A stretch of 64,000 bases of DNA from Phycisphaerales bacterium (GTDB lineage Bacteria > Planctomycetota > Phycisphaerae > Phycisphaerales > UBA1924): assembly GCA_029260555.1 (NCBI GenBank), contig JAJDCZ010000022.1, positions 156,187 through 220,186 of the forward strand, read 5' to 3'. The position numbers and the translations under genes are program-made. Below, piece after piece: positions 9,197-17,246 of the stretch. How positions within the stretch are numbered: position 1 is the first letter of the stretch; each line of letters starts with the position of its first letter. The notes beneath the pieces are model-generated. The model saw nothing but the letters and a program-made list of their open reading frames with translations. It was not told the DNA's origin and searched no databases.

Positions 9197-9609
9197 TCGC
9201 GTATTTTTTTCGCCAGTTCCGAAGCATCGTCGTGGTTGATCTCTTGCGTCTTCCAGATTATGCCCAGTCCCGCCCCCGCCTGCTTGTCTTTGAACCGCGG
9301 GATGACATGAAAATGCACATGCATGACTTCCTGGTGGGCATCAGCACCATTGTTTTGCAAAATATTGTAAGAACTTGCACCCGTTGCGTGCATCACCGCA
9401 CGGCTAATGCCAGGCAGCACCCGACCAATCGCAGCAGCGGATTCACCTGAAAGCTCATCCAGCGTTTTTGCAGCCTCTTTGGGTATCACCAGCGTATGTC
9501 CCGTCGCCAAAGGCCCGATATCCAGAAACGCCAGCACCAGCTCGTCCTCATACACGCGATGGCAGGGGATTTCACCAGCGATGATCTTGGTAAATATGGT
9601 GTCGCTCAT
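9184..9609 (-). CDS. HIT family hydrolase (HINT-type)
   Basis: A 141-residue histidine-triad protein of the HINT branch, expected to hydrolyse AMP-lysine-like nucleoside phosphoramidates. The triad is HVHFHVIP near residue 100, and the N-terminal block TIFTKIIAGEIPCHRVYEDE is typical. Conserved GHTLVIPKE precedes the triad. The C-terminal region runs past the triad with a charged helix. It is convergent with birA (13-nt overlap) and divergent from mutL, sharing the 49-nt interval 9610-9658. It probably acts as a housekeeping enzyme; the exact in vivo substrate of bacterial HINT proteins is not settled. Confidence 0.92.
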   Translation of the reverse strand: MSDTIFTKIIAGEIPCHRVYEDELVLAFLDIGPLATGHTLVIPKEAAKTLDELSGESAAAIGRVLPGISRAVMHATGASSYNILQNNGADAHQEVMHVHFHVIPRFKDKQAGAGLGIIWKTQEINHDDASELAKKIRDQLS

Positions 9610-9658
9610 GTACAGATTGTAAGCCTTGGAACCCTTGCTGATCGGGTATCATGTTTCC

Positions 9659-11563
9659 ATGGCCAGCACCACCCAGACTCAGCTGCAAAGTCGCATCGAA
9701 ATGCTCAGCCCGCTGATGGTCAACCAGATCGCAGCGGGCGAGGTCATTGAGCGTCCTGCATCGGTGGTCAAGGAACTGCTCGACAATGCTGTGGACGCAC
9801 AGGCTCAGACCATCCGCATTGAACTTGAAAAAGGTGGCATCGAGCTTATCCGCGTTACAGATTCAGGTATGGGCATTGTCGCGGATGACCTGCCTCTGGC
9901 TCTTGCTTCACACGCCACCAGCAAGGTCGCCAAGCCTGAGGATCTGGATCGTGTGAGCACCATGGGCTTTCGAGGTGAAGCTCTGGCATCCATCGGCTCG
10001 GTGGCGCGCCTGAAGATTCGCTCAAGAGTGTCAGGTTCTCCCTCAGCATCATGTATCGAATGTGATGGCGGAGCGGTCGTTGGAGTACGCCCGGATTCTG
10101 GACCTGCAGGCACCAGCGTCACCGTACGCAATCTCTTTTACAACACACCCGCCAGGCGCAAGTTTCTCAAAACCGTGCAGACCGAGCAAGGCCATTGCAT
10201 GGACCGCATCCGCGCCATTGCCATGTCACACCCCGGCATTGCGTTTGAAGTTCGCTGTGACAATCGTCCCACGCTCTTGCTGGAAAAACGCGAAGACACA
10301 CGCAAACGCGCTGAAGACATCCTCGGCAAAGAACTCGCATCTCAACTCATCGACATCCACGCTGACCAGCAAACCGACGATCGCGGCTTGCTCCTCTGGG
10401 GCCTGGCTGGGCTGCCCTCGCTTGCCCGCGCCACCACCCGCGCTCAGCATGTCTTTCTCAATGGCAGACCCATTCGTGATCGCACCATTCAGCACGCACT
10501 TAAAGAAGCCTATCGCGGGCTGATCGAACCTTCGAGACATCCCACAGCGGTGTTGATGCTCGAGATGGTGCCCGGCTCGTTTGATGTCAATGTCCACCCC
10601 GCCAAGTCTGAAGTTCGCTTTCGTGACCAGTCACTGGTTCACACCGTCGTGCTTCGTGCTGTGCGTGAAGCACTCCAAAGCACCGATCTGACCACAGGTT
10701 TCATGCCCGGAAAGAGCGGCTATGCCCCGGCGCCGGGTTCAGCCATCCTTCCCGGTGCCGCCACTCGCCCGGATGATGCGCCGGACATCATGATCAGGCA
10801 GAATGCTGATCGCTTTGTGGATTATTTTACAAAGCAGGTGCCTCAGCAGGTCCAGGGCAAAATCTCCTATGACGCACTGCGCAAAGCGATGGAATCACCT
10901 TCGCCAGAGCCTTCGCCACCCCCAGCTGCGCTCACTCATAATGCTCCTGAACAGGCTGATGCGGGTTCGTTGCCGATGCCTGTGCCTCGTGACCCGGTGT
11001 TGCAGGTTCATAACAGCTTTGTGGTTACGCAAGACGAGCAAGGCATGCTCATCATTGATCAGCATGCGCTGCATGAACGGGTGATGTATGAATATCTGCT
11101 GGCCCGAATTCAACGCGAGCCTCTGGAAAGCCAGCAGCTGCTCATGCCTGTAGTCCTGAGCGCATCTGCTCAGCAGATTCAGCAACTGGGTCGTCTTGAA
11201 GACATCCTGACGACGCTGGGCATCCAGGCAAGCGCCATCGGCCCAGAGAAGCTTGCTATCCACGCATTCCCGACCTTTCTTCTGGACAAACGCATTGAGC
11301 CTGACGAGTTTGTTCGAGAACTGATCGAACGGGCTGAACGCGATTCGATGGAACCCAATGCTGAGGAAACGCTTCACGAGATTCTGGACATGATGGCGTG
11401 CAAAGCAGCGATCAAAGCGGGCGATCAGCTTGGTCAGCTGGAAATTGAATCGCTCTTGAATCTCCGTGAACAGGTCGAGCGATCCAGCAACTGCCCCCAT
11501 GGCCGACCGACATCAATCCGCCTGACCATCGCCCAACTCGAAAAACTCTTCGGCCGAACCTGA
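9659..11563 (+). CDS. mutL: DNA mismatch repair protein MutL
   Basis: Mismatch-repair ATPase, about 634 residues. The N-terminal GHKL ATPase has ELLDNAVDA (motif I, with Asp rather than the usual Glu before the Asn), DSGMGI, GFRGEALASI and TSVTVRNLFYNTPARRKF. The C-terminal domain keeps the endonuclease motif as DQHALHERVMYE, matching DQHAx2Ex4E, so this should be a nicking MutL as in methyl-independent repair. The linker (about 350-440) is Pro/Ala-rich. The ATG at 9659 is preferred over an in-frame TTG at 9626, which would run into the divergent HIT promoter. No mutS is present in the window. Confidence 0.94.
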   Translation: MASTTQTQLQSRIEMLSPLMVNQIAAGEVIERPASVVKELLDNAVDAQAQTIRIELEKGGIELIRVTDSGMGIVADDLPLALASHATSKVAKPEDLDRVSTMGFRGEALASIGSVARLKIRSRVSGSPSASCIECDGGAVVGVRPDSGPAGTSVTVRNLFYNTPARRKFLKTVQTEQGHCMDRIRAIAMSHPGIAFEVRCDNRPTLLLEKREDTRKRAEDILGKELASQLIDIHADQQTDDRGLLLWGLAGLPSLARATTRAQHVFLNGRPIRDRTIQHALKEAYRGLIEPSRHPTAVLMLEMVPGSFDVNVHPAKSEVRFRDQSLVHTVVLRAVREALQSTDLTTGFMPGKSGYAPAPGSAILPGAATRPDDAPDIMIRQNADRFVDYFTKQVPQQVQGKISYDALRKAMESPSPEPSPPPAALTHNAPEQADAGSLPMPVPRDPVLQVHNSFVVTQDEQGMLIIDQHALHERVMYEYLLARIQREPLESQQLLMPVVLSASAQQIQQLGRLEDILTTLGIQASAIGPEKLAIHAFPTFLLDKRIEPDEFVRELIERAERDSMEPNAEETLHEILDMMACKAAIKAGDQLGQLEIESLLNLREQVERSSNCPHGRPTSIRLTIAQLEKLFGRT

Positions 11564-11890
11564 CCCCCCCTTCCCCCCCTCCTCCAACACAGATGCTGAA
11601 TCTTGTCGCCACATTCGTGATCGTGCTAGGTTGCACATAAACGAGTCCCACTCGATGCTGAGAGATTCGAGCCTTATTCGTCAGTGAAAAAACAGTTCAT
11701 ACAATGGATAAACATGTCCACTGTTCAACATGAGATGCAACACCGCATAATGCTTCTGTTTTTTTATTGCAAACCCCTCGTATTCGATTAAAATAGTATT
11801 GGGGTTCCCTCCTGCCTGAAGCAGCATGGGGCTGACAATCGGTCCGAACGGTAGTTTGGTTTCAGCACTCAAAGAGAAAGTGAGCTTTGC
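11564..11890. other. 327-nt intergenic region after mutL
   Basis: Immediately after the mutL stop are two C7 tracts (11564-11570 and 11573-11579). The rest is AT-richer than the flanks and has no convincing gene; the minus-strand frame 11681-12076 is antisense to the PEP-CTERM gene and is judged a shadow. A candidate promoter lies at 11767-11794 (listed separately). No hairpin terminator for mutL was found. Confidence 0.5.
11767..11794 (+). promoter_or_regulatory. candidate sigma70-type promoter for the PEP-CTERM gene
   Basis: TTGCAA (11767-11772) and TAAAAT (11789-11794) are separated by 16 nt and resemble -35 and -10 boxes. They lie ~95 nt upstream of the ATG at 11891, in the AT-richest part of the gap. 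The match is by eye only; planctomycete promoter consensus is poorly defined. Confidence 0.3.
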
Positions 11891-12469
11891 ATGAACCTGA
11901 AGAACACAGTTGTCGCCTTTGTGATTGTCAGCTTTGCAGGAATCGCAAATGCTAGGGTATATACCCATATTGCGAACATCGAAAACTTTGGTGCTGTGGC
12001 TGAAAATGTCATCGATCACGACTTTACGCTTGGTGCGATCGCCTCGGTTGATTCGGTTGTGATAGATCTGGCTCACAGCTGGGCATCAGATATCGAGCTT
12101 TTCCTCACCGCACCGGACGGCTCAGTCTTTACGCTGGTCAATGACAACGGCTTTGGAAGCAACTTGGGCGATGGTGGTTCGCTCCTTGGGGGTGTGGCTA
12201 CCTACACATTTGTTGCTGGTGGCACGGGCAAGTCCTGGGATGATTTTATCGCCCATGGCATGATTATCCCGAGCGATACCTACGACTCGCAGACCTGGCA
12301 CACCGGTCCATTTGCTGCGGGCACATGGAATCTGACGCTCAATGACGATGCAAATGGCGATGACGGTGCTGTGGCAAGTATCGTGGTCAACTACATCATT
12401 CCTGCCCCTGGCTCGCTCGCCATCCTCTGTCTTGGAGGTCTGGCTTTGGCGCGCCGTCGCAGGGCCTGA
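11891..12469 (+). CDS. secreted PEP-CTERM protein with P-domain-like fold
   Basis: An exported protein of 192 residues. Residues 1-21 form a signal peptide (VVAFVIVSFAGIANA). The body, about residues 25-165, resembles the proprotein-convertase P / Homo B jelly-roll domain: SWASDIELFLTAPDGSVFTLV and FAAGTWNLTLNDDANGDDG are typical blocks. The C-terminus is a PEP-CTERM sorting signal in the form APGSLAILCLGGLALARRRRA, meaning a Pro-containing motif, a hydrophobic helix and an Arg cluster. Such proteins are processed by exosortase and delivered to the envelope or matrix. No exosortase is in the window. The ribosome-binding site is weak; the gene is flanked by 327-nt and 273-nt non-coding stretches and looks monocistronic. 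Confidence 0.85.
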   Translation: MNLKNTVVAFVIVSFAGIANARVYTHIANIENFGAVAENVIDHDFTLGAIASVDSVVIDLAHSWASDIELFLTAPDGSVFTLVNDNGFGSNLGDGGSLLGGVATYTFVAGGTGKSWDDFIAHGMIIPSDTYDSQTWHTGPFAAGTWNLTLNDDANGDDGAVASIVVNYIIPAPGSLAILCLGGLALARRRRA

Positions 12470-12562
12470 AAATCTTCCTGATTTGCAGCAATTATTGATT
12501 CTGACCAGCGCCTCTGGAGACATTCACATCCGGGGATGTTGTGGCCGTATGCTGTGATCGGT

Positions 12563-12603
12563 GGGTGGGGATTGAGATGGGGGGCATGGTGGGGGCGTGG
12601 GGG
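12563..12603 (+). other. G-quadruplex-type G-tract cluster
   Basis: Five runs of G (GGG 12563-12565, GGGG 12567-12570, GGGGGG 12579-12584, GGGGG 12591-12595, GGGGG 12599-12603) with short loops fit the general G4 pattern on the plus strand. It sits between the PEP-CTERM gene and the ATP synthase cluster. Confidence 0.5.
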
Positions 12604-12639
12604 TGTATTTTCGTCTGATTTTGGGTCGCCAGTAGGGAG

Positions 12640-12710
12640 CAAGGCCGCTATCCTTGTGCCCCCTCGTGTGGGGTCTGAAAGCGGCTGATACTTTCAGGAG
12701 AGAATAGTAC
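12640..12710 (+). promoter_or_regulatory. hairpin-rich leader before the ATP synthase genes
   Basis: GCCGCT (12644-12649) can pair with AGCGGC (12680-12685), enclosing an inner CCCC/GGGG hairpin (12660-12663 with 12670-12673). Alternative pairings are CAAGG/CCTTG and TGAAAG/CTTTCA (overlapping 12677-12695). The competing stems immediately upstream of the first gene of the cluster suggest a folded 5' leader. No known riboswitch class was recognised. Confidence 0.3.
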
Positions 12711-12742
12711 CGGTTTTTTGGTTTTTACTCGTAAGCGAGTCT

Positions 12743-13171
12743 TTGATCGTGACGCTCGAGCCGACGATGCTGCCCCCGCGTGTACCCATGGCGATTGCCA
12801 TCGTGGCTGCGTGCATTGTGGGTGCTGCGGGTGCCTTTGGGCTGGTGGGGCTCTTGGGTGGGAGTTCATCGGCACAGTTGCTCTCAGCTGGTGTTGTAGT
12901 GGTTTCGTCATGCTTTGCGTTGTTGCCAGCAGTCGGTAGCGGGCGGGTGACGGTTTCACGATGGGGCATGCTGGTGTTGATGGGTACGATGGGTCAGACG
13001 CTTGGGACACTGGGCGTGGGTCTGGCATTAAGTATGCGGGTGGGGGAGGTTAGTCGCCGGGGGTTCTGGATAGGAGCCATGGCGGGTACGGTTGTGGTTC
13101 TGGTTGTTCATGTGGTTGTTGCGATTCGGACGCTCAAGCGGTCGATCGTAACGACTGGGTCGGAGGTTTAG
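12743..13171 (+). CDS. small membrane protein in AtpI position
   Basis: A 142-residue, very hydrophobic protein with four predicted membrane helices (about residues 16-40, 46-66, 75-98 and 108-130). It sits directly before atpB, with only 3 nt between, so position, size and topology match the AtpI / ATP-synthase protein I genes that help assemble the c-ring. No diagnostic AtpI motif was seen, so identity rests on context. The start is uncertain: TTG at 12743, GTG at 12749 or ATG at 12767 are all in frame. The upstream region is G-rich and hairpin-rich. Confidence 0.65.
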   Translation: MIVTLEPTMLPPRVPMAIAIVAACIVGAAGAFGLVGLLGGSSSAQLLSAGVVVVSSCFALLPAVGSGRVTVSRWGMLVLMGTMGQTLGTLGVGLALSMRVGEVSRRGFWIGAMAGTVVVLVVHVVVAIRTLKRSIVTTGSEV

Positions 13172-13174
13172 TTC

Positions 13175-14068
13175 ATGTTTACTTCTTTCATGCTCGCAGC
13201 TTCTGACCCGGCTTCACATGTGTACAACCATGTGGGCTACAAGATTGGCGACTGGTGGTTCTGGTCAGGCAATCAGGGCAATCTGTTGCTGACAGGCCTC
13301 ATCATGATCTTTGGCATGCGCTGGGTTGCCAATCGCGTCGCGACCGGAGCAGAGTCTCAGGGCAACGACAGATATGTCACGAAAAACAAACTCGCCCACA
13401 TGGTCGAGGTGATGTGTGTGTATTTGCGTGAGGAAGTCGCTCGGCCTCTGCTTCATGAACGCACAAACCGCATGATGCCTTTCCTCTGGACGATCTTTTT
13501 CTTCATCCTGATCAACAACCTGCTGGGGCTGGTGCCTTTGCTTGATTTTCAGCACTTCTTCGCCCGCCTTGCTGGTGATGCTGAGCCTCACTGGGCGTTC
13601 TTTGGTGGCACTGCTACGCAGAACATCTGGGTGACAGGCATCATGGCAGTGGTTGCAGGGATCTTCTTCAACATTGCTGCTATTCAAAGGCTGGGTCTGG
13701 GGGGCTACTTCAAGCACATGACCGCAGGAGCACCATTTTATGTTGCACCGCTCATCTTTGTGCTGGAGTTTTTCGGCCAGATCGTGGTCAAGCCCGCAGC
13801 ACTGGCCATTCGTCTCTTTGCCAACATGACCGCGGGCCATATCCTGCTTGCGACATTGCTTTCATTCTCTGGTGCAGTGGTGGGGAAGGGATTGTTCCTG
13901 CAGGGACCAGTGACACTGATCTCAGCGGTGGGGAGCATTGCATTGATGTTCCTGGAGTTGTTCGTCGCGTTCTTGCAGGCGTTTATTTTCATGTTCCTGA
14001 CCGCGGTGTTCATCTCGCTCATGGACCATCACGATGACCACGCCGAGGCACATGCACCAGCACACTGA
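13175..14068 (+). CDS. atpB: ATP synthase F0 subunit a
   Basis: Proton-channel subunit of F-type ATP synthase, 297 residues in the inner membrane. The conserved half-channel helix is visible as KPAALAIRLFANMTAGHILL, containing the essential Arg. GLVPLLDF and a C-terminal FLELFVAFLQAFIFMFLTAVF helix are also typical. The N-terminal extension (HVYNHVGYKIGDWW) precedes the first helix, and a His/Asp-rich tail (DHHDDHAEAHAPAH) ends the protein. It follows the AtpI-position gene by 3 nt and is separated from atpE by 107 nt. Confidence 0.95.
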   Translation: MFTSFMLAASDPASHVYNHVGYKIGDWWFWSGNQGNLLLTGLIMIFGMRWVANRVATGAESQGNDRYVTKNKLAHMVEVMCVYLREEVARPLLHERTNRMMPFLWTIFFFILINNLLGLVPLLDFQHFFARLAGDAEPHWAFFGGTATQNIWVTGIMAVVAGIFFNIAAIQRLGLGGYFKHMTAGAPFYVAPLIFVLEFFGQIVVKPAALAIRLFANMTAGHILLATLLSFSGAVVGKGLFLQGPVTLISAVGSIALMFLELFVAFLQAFIFMFLTAVFISLMDHHDDHAEAHAPAH

Positions 14069-14130
14069 TCGTTTTCCGGGGCCGCCCACAGGAATGAGGC
14101 GGAAACAAACCCCTTTTTTCAACTCGTTAG

Positions 14131-14502
<372 letters not shown>

Positions 14503-14575
14503 TCTGCAAAACCCCAGCACAAGCAATACCCCTTGTCAATAAGGTGTGTCGCTTGTGTGTACAGAAAAACCGGTA

Positions 14576-14604
14576 CCGATCGCCCGTGAACAGCGAGCGG
14601 TCGG
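14576..14604 (+). other. hairpin in atpE-atpF gap
   Basis: CCGATCGC (14576-14583) pairs with GCGGTCGG (14597-14604) in an 8-bp stem with one G-U pair and a 13-nt loop, followed by CTTTG. The 160-nt gap also contains an ACCCCTT/AAGGTGT imperfect stem near 14529-14547. It could be a processing, attenuation or mRNA-stabilising element below the highly expressed c subunit. Confidence 0.35.
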
Positions 14605-14662
14605 CTTTGAACCAGAAAACGCAGGCTCGGGCAACTCGCCCTCTTGCAGGAGATCGTGAACA

Positions 14663-15247
14663 ATGAAGCAGCTCAGCATGATGTCAGCGGGCTTGGTTTT
14701 ACTTGGCAGTGCCCCGTCGGTGCTCGCCGCCAGCGAGACTGTCGGACCGATCCCTTCGATTCAGCAGGGGCTGGTCACGGGCGTGATGGCCATCCTCGTG
14801 TTCTTCATCGCTCTGATCGTTCTTGCAAAAACCGTCTGGCCCAAGATTGATGCCGGGCTGGCTGAACGCGAAAACAAGATCCGCACGGAGATCGCAGCAG
14901 CTGAGGATGCTCGTCAGCAGGCCAAAGATGCTCTGAACCAGTACGAAAAATCTCTGGCTCAGGCTCATGCTGAGAGCAAGAAGATGCTTGAAGATACCAA
15001 GGCTCAGCAGCAGAAGCTGGCTGCGGAGCTTCGAGAAAAAGCTGACATGGAACTGACCGCGATGAAAGATCGCGCTCGACGCGATATCGAGTCGGCTCGC
15101 GAAGCTGCGATCAGCGACTTGTACGCTGAAGCGACCAATCTTTCCATGATCGTGGCTTCCAAAGTGCTGGGGCGACAAATCACCAGCGAAGATCATCAAA
15201 GACTGATCGAAGAGTCACTCTCTGAGCTTCAGTCATTGGGCACCTGA
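14663..15247 (+). CDS. atpF: ATP synthase F0 subunit b
   Basis: Peripheral-stalk subunit, 194 residues. A signal-like N-terminus (SAGLVLLGSAPSVLA) precedes the membrane helix GLVTGVMAILVFFIALIVL at about residues 36-54. A long charged coiled-coil to residue ~165 follows (ENKIRTEIAAAEDARQQAKD and onward). The C-terminal region contacts the delta subunit. The double hydrophobic N-terminus, like that of atpE here, seems to be a feature of these ATP synthase genes. AGGAGA upstream of ATG 14663 is the ribosome-binding site. The 160-nt gap before it includes a hairpin, while atpH follows after 39 nt. Confidence 0.93.
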   Translation: MKQLSMMSAGLVLLGSAPSVLAASETVGPIPSIQQGLVTGVMAILVFFIALIVLAKTVWPKIDAGLAERENKIRTEIAAAEDARQQAKDALNQYEKSLAQAHAESKKMLEDTKAQQQKLAAELREKADMELTAMKDRARRDIESAREAAISDLYAEATNLSMIVASKVLGRQITSEDHQRLIEESLSELQSLGT

Positions 15248-15286
15248 ACACACACGCTCAGCGTGTCAAAGTAAACGGATCGAACC

Positions 15287-15913
15287 ATGCCTTTGATCGA
15301 ATCACAACCTGACGCTCTCTCTCATATTTATGCTCAGAGTCTCTTTGAGCTGGCTGAGCTTGATGGCGGGCAGAGTCGCACCGAAGAAATCCTTGATGAA
15401 CTGGAAAACATCCTGGAGATCACGCGTAGCGATCATCAGTTCAATGAGTTTCTCGCTTCGCGGGTGTTGTCGATTGCATCTCGCAAAGCATCGATCACCA
15501 ATATCTTCACAGGCAAGGTTTCTGACCTGACACTCAGATTCCTGCTCGTACTCAACGAAAAAAACCGTATCTCGCATTTGGTGCCCATTGTGGCTGCCTA
15601 CGACGCACTGGTGCAGGCTCAGTTCGGCAGGATCGAGGTCGATGTATTCACCGCATCGCCCATCGGCAGCACCGAGCTCAACCTCATCAAGGATCGCTTG
15701 CAGAAGGTGCTGGGCAAACAACCCGTCGTTCACCCTTACACAGACGAAGCCATGATCGGGGGTATCAAAATGCAGATCGGCGATAAACTCATCGACGCTT
15801 CTATCGCATCCAGACTTCGCAAGCTGCAGCAGCAAATCCAGAACCAGGGCGGAGACAGATTGCGTTCAGTTGCACACAAGGCTATCGAAAAAAAGGACGA
15901 GCAGTCTGACTGA
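15287..15913 (+). CDS. atpH: ATP synthase F1 subunit delta
   Basis: OSCP/delta subunit linking the peripheral stalk to the F1 head; 208 residues. The N-terminal helical domain is recognised by YAQSLFELAELDG, and the C-terminal signature appears as IGGIKMQIGDKLIDASIASRL, which matches the family end motif GGxxxxxGxxxxDxSxxxxL. A charged tail (KAIEKKDEQSD) follows. In most bacteria atpA, atpG, atpD and atpC come next; here the next gene is pgk, so the catalytic head must be encoded elsewhere or beyond the window. Confidence 0.92.
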   Translation: MPLIESQPDALSHIYAQSLFELAELDGGQSRTEEILDELENILEITRSDHQFNEFLASRVLSIASRKASITNIFTGKVSDLTLRFLLVLNEKNRISHLVPIVAAYDALVQAQFGRIEVDVFTASPIGSTELNLIKDRLQKVLGKQPVVHPYTDEAMIGGIKMQIGDKLIDASIASRLRKLQQQIQNQGGDRLRSVAHKAIEKKDEQSD

Positions 15914-15984
15914 CACAGCTCGTACTCTGGCAACCCCCCCCGCTCACAATGCAAGCCGATCGGCAGGCATGAAAGGCCTAGGAA

Positions 15985-17190
15985 ATGGCTAAAAAAACAG
16001 TTGAATCTGTCGATGTTGCGTCCAAACGCATTCTCATCCGTGTTGATTTCAATGTACCTCTGGATGACGGCGTTATCACAGATGACCAGCGCATCAGAGC
16101 CGCCCTTGCCACAATCAAAAGTGTCATAGGCAGAGGCGGGCGCGCGGTGCTCATGTCGCATCTGGGTCGCCCTGCTGGAAAGGGGTATGAATCTTCATTG
16201 TCACTCAAACCCGTTGCTGCCAGACTCAGCGAGCTTCTGGATACACCCGTGAGCTTCCCTAGCCAGGATTGCACTGATGCTGCTGCTGAACAAGCGGTCA
16301 ATGCGATGAATGATGGTGATGTCGTGCTTCTGGAAAACCTGCGTTTTCATGCTGATGAGCAGACGGGCGCTGCAGATTTTGCTGCCAAACTCGCAGCACT
16401 TGGCGATGTATATGTCAACGACGCCTTTGGAACCTGCCATCGCAATCATGCCTCGATGGTCAGCGTGCCTCAAGCGATGGCAGACCGCCCCCGCGTTGCA
16501 GGGTTGCTGGTCGATAAAGAGATCCGCTACTTTGCAGACACGCTTGAAGCTCCTGCTTCGCCCTTTATTATTGTGCTGGGCGGCGCCAAGGTGTCTGACA
16601 AGATCGGCGCTATTGATCACCTGCTTCCCAAAGCCGACTCTGTGCTTGTAGGCGGCGCGATGGCGTACTCATTCCTGAGTGTGATCAAGCGAAAAATCGG
16701 CAACAGCCGCGTTGATGATGAATCAATCAAACAGGCACATCACATCGTCGAAAACGCTGCCAACCTCAAAGCGGATTTGCATTTGCCCGAAGACCATGTA
16801 TGTAGCACCGCATTCACAAGCACCGGCAGCGATGTTCAGGTCTTTGACGAACTCATCCAGGATGGTTTCATGGGCATGGACATTGGCCCCAAGACCCAGT
16901 CCCGTTTCGCCAGCATTATCCAGGAAGCCAAAACCATCATATGGAATGGTCCCATGGGTGTGTTTGAATGGGCTCCATTCTCTGTAGGCACACAACAAAT
17001 TGCTGAAGCCATGGCTGTCGCGACCGATCGCGGTGCCACCACCATCGTTGGTGGCGGCGATACCGCAGCAGCAGTCAACAAGTTTGGACTTGCTGATCGC
17101 GTCACGCATGTCTCAACCGGAGGCGGCGCCTCACTGGCCATGCTCGCAGGTCAATCATTCCAGAGTGTTGACCTGCTGGAAGATGCCTGA
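15985..17190 (+). CDS. pgk: phosphoglycerate kinase
   Basis: Glycolytic/gluconeogenic kinase converting 1,3-bisphosphoglycerate and ADP to 3-phosphoglycerate and ATP; 401 residues, the usual length. Blocks visible are RVDFNVPLD, LMSHLGRPAGK, LLENLRFHADEQ, VNDAFGTCHR, FIIVLGGAKVSDKI, IWNGPMGVFEW, TTIVGGGDTAAAV and VSTGGGASLAMLAG. The ATG is preceded by AGGAA at close spacing. It lies 71 nt downstream of atpH on the same strand and may extend the transcript, an unusual ATP-synthase/glycolysis adjacency. No gap or pgi-type genes accompany it. Confidence 0.96.
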   Translation: MAKKTVESVDVASKRILIRVDFNVPLDDGVITDDQRIRAALATIKSVIGRGGRAVLMSHLGRPAGKGYESSLSLKPVAARLSELLDTPVSFPSQDCTDAAAEQAVNAMNDGDVVLLENLRFHADEQTGAADFAAKLAALGDVYVNDAFGTCHRNHASMVSVPQAMADRPRVAGLLVDKEIRYFADTLEAPASPFIIVLGGAKVSDKIGAIDHLLPKADSVLVGGAMAYSFLSVIKRKIGNSRVDDESIKQAHHIVENAANLKADLHLPEDHVCSTAFTSTGSDVQVFDELIQDGFMGMDIGPKTQSRFASIIQEAKTIIWNGPMGVFEWAPFSVGTQQIAEAMAVATDRGATTIVGGGDTAAAVNKFGLADRVTHVSTGGGASLAMLAGQSFQSVDLLEDA

Positions 17191-17246
17191 TTCAGCTGCA
17201 AGCGATCCAGAAACATCGATTTCTCCGCCAGAGATGAGCTGACACT

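Noticed and set aside
11681..12076. 131-codon minus-strand frame
   Set aside because: It is antisense to the PEP-CTERM gene, which has a signal peptide, a P-domain-like body and a sorting signal.
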